From assembly GCA_003599015.1 (NCBI GenBank), contig QZIK01000058.1:1-44044 (forward strand): a stretch of 44,044 nt of DNA, read 5' to 3'. Of the stretch, positions 9,566 to 16,510 are shown piece by piece. Position numbers and translations under genes: made by a program. The stretch is from Desulfobacteraceae bacterium. Lineage in GTDB: Bacteria > Desulfobacterota > DSM-4660 > Desulfatiglandales > Desulfatiglandaceae. Position 1 is the first letter of the stretch; each line of letters starts with the position of its first letter. The notes under the pieces are model-generated. The model was not told the DNA's origin. It saw only the letters and a list, made by a program, of their open reading frames with translations, and ran no database searches.

Positions 9566-10540
9566 CTACCACTTAGTCGACGCAATATCCAATGAAACAG
9601 AGCAACAGGTCCTCTGAAAAAGTGTTTTCAAGCCAAGTTTCTCAGCATGATAGATGGCTTCATCCGAAGGAATCGCCATACGGTTAACGCCGGCCATTAT
9701 CGCAAGAAGCTCAATCTCTGCCTCACCTCTCTTTCTTGCGCATCCAAGTCCTATCCTCACACCAGGCATCATCAGGCGAGCATCTGCGATCAAATCAGCC
9801 ACCTCCCATGGCGAAGGCGACTGAAAAAACTTCTCTCCAAAGGCAGGAGGTGGCATTAATGCAACGATCACAAGCTGGGCAACTTTGAAAGACGAAATCA
9901 TTTCAATTGCCTTTTTTTCTGACCTCATCATGCCGTAATACATGCCGCATACCACATGAGGAACAATATCAATCCCTTCTTGCTCAAGTGCTTCCATGGT
10001 GTTAAGTATCGCAGATACCCCGAAGTCCACATGGCAGATGGTATTGTAGGTTTGATCATCCCCCACTACATCAAGAAGAGCCTGATCAACTCCAGCCTGC
10101 TTGAGAATAGCTGCTTCCTTACGATCAACAAGACCGCAATGAACTGTTATGTAAAGACCTGTTTCCTGCTTAATTTTTCCAATGGTGTCAACAAACCGGT
10201 CCCAGGGAAGATGCCCCTTTTTATCACAGCCGCCGCTTATCAGCACCCCATGAAATCCCTTCTTCTTGAATTCCCTGCATATACTGAGAAGCTTGTCAGG
10301 GTTAGCCGCATCAGACATAGTATTAAGAAGCGTGCCTTTGCAGTGGTCACACCTGAGGGCGCAGGCTCCTCCAGTTATGGAGACTGCAGGATATCTTCCA
10401 ACTATCCCGTTATAATGAAACATTCCAGGAAGGTAAAAAGTGATGGTTTCCCCAAAAATCTGCCGGGAAATGCCCCATGCTGCCTCCATTTTCTCCTGCA
10501 ATGCCTTATGGTTTGTGTTTATTTCTAAGGTGTTATTCAT
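9566..10540 (-). CDS. second radical SAM protein, LipS1/LipS2-type lipoyl synthase component
   Basis: The cluster motif is C-x3-C-x2-C ('CALRCDHC'), followed by a radical SAM barrel with 'GVLISGGCD' and 'VVPHVVCGM'. The ORF track starts at 10648. The ATG at 10540 (MNNTLE...) is preferred because it overlaps the end of the LipT-like gene by 8 nt, the usual translational coupling, and gives a 324-residue protein. Several extra cysteines near the C terminus ('GCARKRGEAE', 'RTCCSVS') could bind an auxiliary cluster, which sulfur-inserting radical SAM enzymes need as a sulfur donor; that is inference. Its pairing with the 8416-9531 protein suggests the two halves of a split lipoyl synthase. Confidence 0.78.
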   Translation of the reverse strand: MNNTLEINTNHKALQEKMEAAWGISRQIFGETITFYLPGMFHYNGIVGRYPAVSITGGACALRCDHCKGTLLNTMSDAANPDKLLSICREFKKKGFHGVLISGGCDKKGHLPWDRFVDTIGKIKQETGLYITVHCGLVDRKEAAILKQAGVDQALLDVVGDDQTYNTICHVDFGVSAILNTMEALEQEGIDIVPHVVCGMYYGMMRSEKKAIEMISSFKVAQLVIVALMPPPAFGEKFFQSPSPWEVADLIADARLMMPGVRIGLGCARKRGEAEIELLAIMAGVNRMAIPSDEAIYHAEKLGLKTLFQRTCCSVSLDIASTKW

Positions 10541-11600
10541 GGAGTCTTCCGTAATATTCCTTGAAACCAACCCAGCAGAAGGGAAGAATCCTATCAAGAC
10601 AATCCCATCGTTCCTCCATAATCTTTCTACGCTGAACCCCCCTTTCAAGGCTTTCCAAAAACAGGTCTTTCCACTCCTCCTCGTATCCGTAAAGAATCTC
10701 TATATTATCCTCAGCCGCAGCCCTGGCAGCCCACTCCCCTGCCATCTTTCCGCATATGACCGCCTGGGGCACGCCTGCCCCTGTGATCGGATGTGTCTGT
10801 CCGGCAGCATCCCCCACAAGCAACATGTTCCCGGATACAGTCCTTTGAAGTGGCCGTACAGGTATCCAACCTGCCATGCAACCCTTTGTCTTCATATCTA
10901 TTTTTTTTAATCCTTCAAGAAACGATAGGAAATCCCTAAGAGCCTTGTATAACGATCGTCCGTCTCCGCCCTTTATCATACCAAGACCTGCATTGGCATC
11001 GCCTCCCTTGGGAAAAAGCCAGCCGTACCCCCCCACAATTTCCTTAAGAAAATATACCTCTGTAAAATCCATGGAAGCAACGAGAGGAACCCTGGCCTGG
11101 ACAGCCGGGATAAGATCCTTATTCACTGAATTCATCCAGCGGCCGACTGTGGAGCGGGGCCCGTCCGCCCCTATTATTACTTTAGCTTTGATCCTTAAGG
11201 TTTTCCCGCCCAGAGAGATGATCACACATTCATTATCCACCCCAAGGACCCTTGCGTCTGTTATGATCTGGACACCATTCTCCCGGCACTGTCTTGCAAG
11301 TCCCTGGTCAAAAAGGTCTCTCCTTATCATGTATCCTGGAGCCTTATTCTCAATTACTCGACCGTCAGGCAGTATGGTTTTCATTGCCCTTACAGTCTGA
11401 ATAACGGCGGTCGGTTCCACACATGTCTCACTCTTTAGCAGGACCGGTATGTGCTCTGCGCATCGCACAGGGACACCCACTACCGCCTTTCTTTCGCATA
11501 TCACCACGTCCAGACCCCTGGCCTTTACAGAAAGCCCTGCGGAGCAGCCTGCAGGTCCTGCGCCAACAACAAGAACGTCGCAGGTTCTTAAAGACTCCAT
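10533..11600 (-). CDS. FAD-dependent oxidoreductase, LipT-like (geranylgeranyl-reductase family)
   Basis: The 355-residue flavoprotein begins with a dinucleotide-binding Rossmann motif, 'GAGPAGCSAG' (residues 13-22). It carries 'IIGADGPRSTVGRW' in the middle and the FAD-ribityl motif 'LLVGDAAGQTHPITGAG' toward the C terminus, typical of geranylgeranyl reductase-like FAD enzymes. By itself that would suggest isoprenoid reduction. Placed between a lipoate ligase and two LipS-like genes it fits LipT, the flavoprotein reported in bacterial sLpl(AB)-LipS1/S2 clusters and thought to supply electrons. The start at 11600 has GGAG about 9 nt upstream and overlaps the ligase gene by 13 nt; its end overlaps the next gene by 8 nt. 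The electron-supply role is inference from family and context. Confidence 0.78.
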   Translation of the reverse strand: MESLRTCDVLVVGAGPAGCSAGLSVKARGLDVVICERKAVVGVPVRCAEHIPVLLKSETCVEPTAVIQTVRAMKTILPDGRVIENKAPGYMIRRDLFDQGLARQCRENGVQIITDARVLGVDNECVIISLGGKTLRIKAKVIIGADGPRSTVGRWMNSVNKDLIPAVQARVPLVASMDFTEVYFLKEIVGGYGWLFPKGGDANAGLGMIKGGDGRSLYKALRDFLSFLEGLKKIDMKTKGCMAGWIPVRPLQRTVSGNMLLVGDAAGQTHPITGAGVPQAVICGKMAGEWAARAAAEDNIEILYGYEEEWKDLFLESLERGVQRRKIMEERWDCLDRILPFCWVGFKEYYGRLHE

Positions 11601-13177
11601 TGAATCTTCTCCGCTACTGAAAGAACGGCCTTGAGAAGCGAAAGGTTCACGCTGGTCTGGGAATCGAATCGTCCCTCATAGGCCTCCCTGGCCTTATCCA
11701 ACTCGTAACAGGTTGTGTTGTCAATATCGAGCAGGATGCCAGGAAGGCCAATCTTTTCAAAATCATCCACATGCTTTGCAAAAAAAGGCTGGCAGCAGCA
11801 GCCTACAAAGGCCTTCACCCCTGAATTTTTAAGCCGCATCAGTTCAGACATGAGGTCCTCGAAGCTTACGATACAGATGGATTTCATCATGGCCCTGATA
11901 CCTATTTCTCTGGCAGCTCCCACCGTGCAGTCGCCACAACCCCTGCATATCTTTGAATATCTTAAATCGCAAGTGGTAAGCTTGGAGCAGTAGGGGAGCA
12001 AAAGTGCTGAAGGTCTTAGGCCAAGGACCTCTTCAAATGATCCGTTTGTCACGGAAATAAGATTGCATAGCTCAAGGGGTATGCCATAGTCTGAAATGTC
12101 AACCTTTCTAAGTGCTTGATCAAGGGGTTTTATAAAATCATCGGGTCCCATGCCCGGTATGGCTATCAGTCCTTGTTCAAAAAAGCGCCTCACGCTTTCA
12201 TGGAGGCTTTTCCTTTCCAGCTTGGCTCCCCTCAGGGCCGCTTCCATATCAAAGAGTGCCCTTGAGGGAAAAGACAGAAAATCCCCTGTTATGTAAACAT
12301 CTTTTATCCTTCTTTGAGGAAGGTTCACAATCAGGGTGAAACGCACCAGACCCGACTCTGACTTATAGGCCCCCTGGACAACCTCCCGCCTCAACAGCTT
12401 TGGACTTACAAGGTCTATCCACTCCTGGGAACGGTAGTATTCTAGTTTCTGTTTAAAAAGCTCCTCCTCTTCACCTGTCAGACCCCCTGGTTCAAGCCTT
12501 ATGGCCAGCGCTGCCTCAAAACCTCGTTTTATAGCCTCCTTGATCTCGGGCATGGCTGGGGTATATCCCAATTCCCATGCAAGGCATGTTACCCTCTCCT
12601 TAACAGAGTCAATCTCCTTGGCCTTGAGCTTTTCAACAGGAATCCGCAAGGATTTAAGCATGGTATCCACGTCAAAATCGGTAAGCATTGTCCCCTGGAA
12701 AAGAAAAGCCGCATCAGAGTCAGTTCCGCCCGTGCCTGAAATCTTTCTTCCATTTATTTCAATATCGTTTCTCGGCCTGAATTGCGCTTCAAGTCCAAGG
12801 TATCGCAGCGCCAGTATCACCGGGTCGCAAAGGGTCCTGAAAAGCCTTTCATTGGGGATCTTAACCCTGAAAAACTCCTTATCACAAATCACTTCCCACC
12901 CAAGCTGGCTTTCATCAAAAAGTATGGCCCCACCTCCTGTTATACGCCGGTTGATGTGGATATTTTGATCATGGCAGTAGTCTGTGCGGATTTCCTCAGA
13001 CACGGCCTGATGAAATCCCACCAGTACGCACCGGGGCGAGAACTGAAGGAACCTTATGGTATTGGGTGTCATACCCAAACCCCGCAACTCAACAAGCGTC
13101 TCATCCATGGCCATGTTTTCCGCGGCGGTCATGGGCGGGGTATCAAGCAGTCTCCAAACTTTTCTTGCTTTTGGCAT
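11588..13177 (-). CDS. lipoate-protein ligase (sLpl-type) fused to a DUF116-like domain
   Basis: With the start at 13177 (MPKARK..., GGATGGAAG upstream) the protein has 529 residues. Residues 1-200 are the biotin/lipoate ligase fold with 'RRITGGGAILFDES' (77-90) and 'NDIEINGRKISG', whose Lys145 is the expected catalytic lysine. Residues 245-350 resemble the accessory C-terminal (LplB-like) domain. Residues 385-529 carry cysteines ('CRGCGDC' at 411-417, 'GCCCQPF' near 460, 'NTTC' near 490) in the pattern I associate with DUF116. The likely reaction is ATP-dependent attachment of octanoate or lipoate to a carrier-protein lysine, as substrate for the LipS pair downstream. It is the first gene of the minus-strand run. 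The ORF track start (13258) is less likely because it lacks a good ribosome site. Confidence 0.82.
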   Translation of the reverse strand: MPKARKVWRLLDTPPMTAAENMAMDETLVELRGLGMTPNTIRFLQFSPRCVLVGFHQAVSEEIRTDYCHDQNIHINRRITGGGAILFDESQLGWEVICDKEFFRVKIPNERLFRTLCDPVILALRYLGLEAQFRPRNDIEINGRKISGTGGTDSDAAFLFQGTMLTDFDVDTMLKSLRIPVEKLKAKEIDSVKERVTCLAWELGYTPAMPEIKEAIKRGFEAALAIRLEPGGLTGEEEELFKQKLEYYRSQEWIDLVSPKLLRREVVQGAYKSESGLVRFTLIVNLPQRRIKDVYITGDFLSFPSRALFDMEAALRGAKLERKSLHESVRRFFEQGLIAIPGMGPDDFIKPLDQALRKVDISDYGIPLELCNLISVTNGSFEEVLGLRPSALLLPYCSKLTTCDLRYSKICRGCGDCTVGAAREIGIRAMMKSICIVSFEDLMSELMRLKNSGVKAFVGCCCQPFFAKHVDDFEKIGLPGILLDIDNTTCYELDKAREAYEGRFDSQTSVNLSLLKAVLSVAEKIQWSL

Positions 13178-13291
13178 AGGTTTAATCTTCCATCCTTCGG
13201 TTACCCTGGAAACCCTGCAATACTGACAGTGCCCCCTGGCAGGCGATAACCATGCCATAAGAGCAGGCCTCTTTCAAGCTGCAAGAACTCA

Positions 13292-13306
13292 AAAAACATT
13301 GTTTTT
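13292..13306. promoter_or_regulatory. AT-rich palindrome, candidate operator
   Basis: AAAAACATTGTTTTT is a 15-bp palindrome (7-bp arms, one central base) in the 191-bp region between the divergent ligase and phosphoesterase genes. Size and symmetry suit a dimeric repressor, but an AT-rich palindrome can arise by chance and no regulator gene is nearby. Confidence 0.3.
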
Positions 13307-13331
13307 CAAAAAATCGATAATTAACTTTACG

Positions 13332-13352
13332 AATCAATGAAAATGCTTGATT
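13332..13352. repeat. short inverted repeat before the TTG-start gene
   Basis: AATCAA and TTGATT are 6-bp perfect arms separated by 9 nt. The right arm ends directly at the AAGGAG ribosome site of the metallophosphoesterase gene. It could be a small mRNA hairpin affecting translation or half of an operator. Confidence 0.25.
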
Positions 13353-13368
13353 AAGGAGAAACAAGGCC

Positions 13369-14484
13369 TTGGGCTTTTTTATTTTTATATCCATTTTCCT
13401 GACTCTTTATGGAGGGATGCATCTTTATGCCTTCTTCAAGATAAAAAAGGCTGTTGCGATCGGATTTCCCACTGAGGCAATAATTGTATGCTTCATGATC
13501 TTGATGGTCCTTTCCCCGATCCTTGTCAGGCTTGCTGAAAAATATGAATTTGAGGGCACAGGCATGGTGCTCGCCTATGCTGGCTATACATGGATGGGGT
13601 TTTTGTTTATTTTCTTCGCCATCTCACTTGCTATGGACTTTCTGCAAGCAATTATCCCGTCAGACTTAAAACCGTCTTCCCTTTTATTTCTTTTAACAGC
13701 CGTTTTTTTGTCGGTAATTCTAACTCTATACGGCATCAGGGAAGCCATGGACGTCAGGACTGAACATATCACCATTGTCTCTCCCAAGATCAAGGAGCCT
13801 AATCAAGGAATCAGGATTGTTCAGATCTCCGATGTACACCTAGGGCTCTTATTTAGAGAACAACGCCTCAGAAAGGTTGTTGAGAGAGTGAAGGAAGCCG
13901 ATCCTGACGTACTTGTTTCAACAGGTGATCTCGTGGACGGGCAAACCGACGGGCTTTCAGGCGTCCTTGAAATGCTCAAGAAGTTGAAACCGCGATATGG
14001 TAAGTTCGCAGTTACCGGAAACCATGAGTTTTACGCAGGATTAGGAAAATCATTGGATTTTACCAGAGATGCTGGATTCATGGTGCTGAGGAATAAGGCA
14101 GCCACCTTGCCCGGAATTATTAATCTAGCCGGTGTTGATGACCCGGTAGGCAGAAGAAATAATCCTTCCGCAGATTCACACGAAGCAAAAATCCTTTCAC
14201 CCCTTCCGGGGGATCTGTTTACGGTGCTGCTCAAGCATCGGCCCCATGTGGATAAAAATGCTCATATGCTCTTTGATCTTCAGCTCTCAGGCCATACCCA
14301 CAAAGGCCAGATATTCCCTTTCAGCCTCCTGGTGAGGCTCGCACACAAAAGGCTGGCAGGTCTCCACACTCTTCCATCCGGATCGTCTCTATATATCAGC
14401 AGGGGATCCGGGACATGGGGGCCTCCATTACGTATTCTGTCTCCCCCGGAGGTTACAGTAATCGATATCGCCGGCGGGGAATGA
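13369..14484 (+). CDS. membrane-anchored metallophosphoesterase
   Basis: The N-terminal 120 residues contain about four hydrophobic membrane segments. The remaining 245 residues are a calcineurin-type phosphoesterase domain with all metal-binding motifs in order: 'DVHLG' (D-x-H), 'GDLVD' (GD-x2-D), 'GNHEFY' (GNH-E) and 'LSGHTHKGQ' (GH-x-H). This is the YkuE/YaeI-like arrangement, whose members have been linked to lipid or lipid-linked phosphate hydrolysis; the substrate here is unknown. The start is a TTG at 13369, supported by AAGGAG ten bases upstream and by no in-frame ATG until well into the first membrane helix. It is transcribed divergently from the lipoate operon. Confidence 0.88.
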   Translation: MGFFIFISIFLTLYGGMHLYAFFKIKKAVAIGFPTEAIIVCFMILMVLSPILVRLAEKYEFEGTGMVLAYAGYTWMGFLFIFFAISLAMDFLQAIIPSDLKPSSLLFLLTAVFLSVILTLYGIREAMDVRTEHITIVSPKIKEPNQGIRIVQISDVHLGLLFREQRLRKVVERVKEADPDVLVSTGDLVDGQTDGLSGVLEMLKKLKPRYGKFAVTGNHEFYAGLGKSLDFTRDAGFMVLRNKAATLPGIINLAGVDDPVGRRNNPSADSHEAKILSPLPGDLFTVLLKHRPHVDKNAHMLFDLQLSGHTHKGQIFPFSLLVRLAHKRLAGLHTLPSGSSLYISRGSGTWGPPLRILSPPEVTVIDIAGGE

Positions 14485-14611
14485 AATCATACCTCAGCAA
14501 CAACCATCATCAGACATTAATAAATATTATCTTGACATATCATCTGCATCTCTGCCATGGAATCGTTCTGTCTGTGAGCATTTTATGTCATGATTTTGAT
14601 CATCATTTAGC

Positions 14612-14646
14612 GACTTTTTTAATTCAAAAAAGTCATCCTTTTTTTC
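14612..14646 (+). terminator. candidate terminator or leader hairpin
   Basis: GACTTTTTT-aattc-AAAAAAGTC is a perfect 9-bp inverted repeat followed by ATCCTTTTTTTC. It has the form of an intrinsic terminator, though the stem is AT-rich. It sits just before the ribosome site of the downstream Fe-S gene, so it may end the phosphoesterase transcript or act as an attenuator for the next gene. Confidence 0.4.
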
Positions 14647-14658
14647 AGGAGTACGCCT

Positions 14659-15672
14659 ATGGTTATGTCAGAAGGCTTGAGGCACTACGCCAGGCAATTG
14701 GGTTTTCCTCAGTCCGATAACCTTGCAAGGATTTTTGAGATACTGCTGGAGGCGGAGGACGACCGGCGTATTTTTGAGGCATTACCCGGAACCGTCTCCG
14801 ACCTGGGCGAACGCACAGGAATTCCACCACGGCGGATTTCTGAAATATGCGAAAAGCTCTTCAACCGAGGGGCCATCTCCAAGCCCATTGATCGACCGGA
14901 TCAGTACAGGAGATTCCCTGCCATGATAGAAATCAGAGACGCCACAGCTCTTTGGCCTGAGGCGCCTCAAGAGATTTTTGTACTTTGGGACAGGCTTATG
15001 ACGGATGAGACACCTGCCTTGGTTCCTGTTTTTAAAAAAGGCAAGCTACCGCCCATGATGCGGGTGGTCCCAATAGAGAGAACCGTGAAGGCACAGAATA
15101 CGGTTCTGGACGTGGACTCTGCCCGGAAGATATTCAGAGACGCCGAGCTTATTTCAGTAATGCCCTGTGTATGCCGACTGATTGCCCGCAAAAACGGAAG
15201 AGGAAAAGAATGTCCTGCGCCGAACACATCGGTTTGCATGCAGACCAACCGCTTCGCTGAGGGGGTTTTGATGCGCGGTGTGGGAGAAAGTATAACCAAT
15301 GAGGAGGCATTGCGACGCATAGCCTCTGCAGAAGATGCCGGTCTGGTTCATACTGTGAGGAATAATGTCAAAAATGACATGATCATGTGCAACTGCTGCG
15401 CGTGCTGTTGCACTGGGCTTTATTTCGTTCACAAGTTGAAATACCCCCAGGGACTCGCCCCATCCAGGTTCAGGGCATTCATTAATGAAAATGCTTGTTC
15501 AGGTTGCGGTCTCTGCGCAGACAGATGCCAGTTTCATGCAATAACCTTAGAAGATGTGGCCACGATAGACGACAATAGTTGTTATGGCTGCGGCAACTGC
15601 GTTCTAAGCTGCCCGGATGAGGCCATAAAGCTTGTAGAAGTCAGGCCTGTTGAGCATATAAGAATTACTTAA
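14659..15672 (+). CDS. Cys-rich Fe-S protein with HTH-like N terminus and 2[4Fe-4S] C terminus
   Basis: This 337-residue protein has three parts. Residues 1-85 look like a winged helix-turn-helix ('VSDLGERTGIPPRRISEICEK'). The middle has a 'CVCR' motif near residue 171, further cysteines near residues 184-191 ('CPAPNTSVC'), and at about 235-242 the run 'CNCCACCC', six cysteines in eight residues. The C terminus is a bacterial-type ferredoxin domain with two C-x2-C-x2-C-x3-C motifs ('CSGCGLCADRC', 'CYGCGNCVLSC'). A redox protein with several Fe-S clusters is likely; whether the N-terminal part binds DNA or protein is unknown. The ATG at 14659 has CAGGAG 7 nt upstream. It ends 16 bp from the convergent sfsA gene. 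I do not recognise a characterised family. Confidence 0.8.
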   Translation: MVMSEGLRHYARQLGFPQSDNLARIFEILLEAEDDRRIFEALPGTVSDLGERTGIPPRRISEICEKLFNRGAISKPIDRPDQYRRFPAMIEIRDATALWPEAPQEIFVLWDRLMTDETPALVPVFKKGKLPPMMRVVPIERTVKAQNTVLDVDSARKIFRDAELISVMPCVCRLIARKNGRGKECPAPNTSVCMQTNRFAEGVLMRGVGESITNEEALRRIASAEDAGLVHTVRNNVKNDMIMCNCCACCCTGLYFVHKLKYPQGLAPSRFRAFINENACSGCGLCADRCQFHAITLEDVATIDDNSCYGCGNCVLSCPDEAIKLVEVRPVEHIRIT

Positions 15673-15688
15673 TATGTCAGGTCCGAGT

Positions 15689-16384
15689 TTAAAGCTGAAT
15701 TCCGATTGGTGATCGCAGTCTTACCTGGTCAGGATCAAGATCAGTGTCATAGACGATCAACTCTACCCCTGTCTTGAGAGAGGACCTTAAAAGTCTTCCA
15801 TACTCAGGATCAATGTGGTCGGCAGGCTTAAAGAAACGGGCATCCATCCTTTGAATGAGCATAAACAAAACTCCCCTGTTGCCGGAGCCAACAAGCCTGG
15901 CAAGCTCCTTAAGATGCCTCTGGCCTCTTTTCGTAACAGAATCCGGAAACATCGCCACCCCTTCCTGCACAAGTGTACAGTTCTTTATCTCGACGTAACA
16001 TGAACTACGATAGGGATGGGTTAAAAGTAGATCGAGTCTCGAACCGGAACCGGTTTTTACCTCGCTTCTCGCATGCGAATAACCTTTCAGTTCTTTTATA
16101 TCGCCCTCCAACGCAGCCGTTTTTATAAGTCTGTTGGGTAGTGATGTATTGATCCCAACCAGTGAACCGGGCATCTCAATCAGTTCCCAGGTGTAGGGGT
16201 ACTTGCGACTTGAATTTTCATGGAGTGACAGCCATACTGTTCGCCCAGGTTCCGAGCACTCCAGCATCGAACCGGTATTAGGGCAATGGACGGTAACTAC
16301 CCGCCCGTCGGACAGAAGCACATCCGCCAGAAATCGCTTGTATCGTCTGATCAAAGTTCCCTTAATTTTGGGGACGTCCTTCAT
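15689..16384 (-). CDS. sfsA: SfsA family protein (sugar fermentation stimulation protein)
   Basis: The protein (231 residues from the ATG at 16384) matches SfsA throughout: 'KRYKRFLADV'-like N terminus ('RRYKRFLADVLLSDG'), 'VHCPNTGSM', 'GINTSLPNRLI', 'SRLDLLLTH', 'CYVEIKNCTLV', 'FPDSVTKRGQRHLKEL' and 'VLFMLIQR'. The Asp/Glu-x-Lys pattern (RLDLLL...VEIKN) is nuclease-like, and SfsA proteins are considered possible nucleic-acid-binding or nuclease proteins; the original link to maltose metabolism in E. coli is indirect. The ORF track start at 16465 adds an unconserved leader. The ATG at 16384 has GGAG upstream, though with long spacing. It is divergent from the ABC gene at 16511. Confidence 0.92.
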   Translation of the reverse strand: MKDVPKIKGTLIRRYKRFLADVLLSDGRVVTVHCPNTGSMLECSEPGRTVWLSLHENSSRKYPYTWELIEMPGSLVGINTSLPNRLIKTAALEGDIKELKGYSHARSEVKTGSGSRLDLLLTHPYRSSCYVEIKNCTLVQEGVAMFPDSVTKRGQRHLKELARLVGSGNRGVLFMLIQRMDARFFKPADHIDPEYGRLLRSSLKTGVELIVYDTDLDPDQVRLRSPIGIQL

Positions 16385-16423
16385 ATTTCTACTTTTCTCC
16401 AAAGCAGTTAAACTAGGTTTTGT

Positions 16424-16453
16424 TTGACATGATATTATCCTAAGTAATAAATA
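16424..16453 (+). promoter_or_regulatory. candidate sigma-70 promoter for the ABC-like gene
   Basis: TTGACA (perfect -35) is followed after 17-18 nt by ATAAAT/TAAATA as a -10-like element. It lies in the sfsA/ABC divergent region, 60-85 nt before the ABC-like start. Confidence 0.45.
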
Positions 16454-16498
16454 ACTGATAATCAATGCAGGAGATAATCCCAGAAAAGTGGAAAAGTT

Positions 16499-16510
16499 AA
16501 GGGCGTCCCC
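16499..16510 (+). repeat. AAGGGCGTCCCC copy 1
   Basis: A 12-nt intergenic word, identical to 27659-27670, lies directly before the ATG of the ABC-like gene. Its AAGG may serve as a weak ribosome site. Two short copies are not enough to define an element. Confidence 0.25.

Noticed and set aside
10541-10648. Extended N terminus of the second radical SAM protein
   Set aside because: These codons overlap the LipT-like gene extensively; the 8-nt overlap start at 10540 is more natural.
14532-14560. TTGACA at 14532 as promoter of the Fe-S gene
   Set aside because: No acceptable -10 element at 15-19 nt spacing (the sequence there reads CCATGG).
16363-16384. A near-match of the AAGGGCGTCCCC word at the sfsA start (AAGGACGTCCCC on the minus strand)
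   Set aside because: It encodes Lys-Asp-Val-Pro of SfsA and differs by one base; coding constraint explains it.
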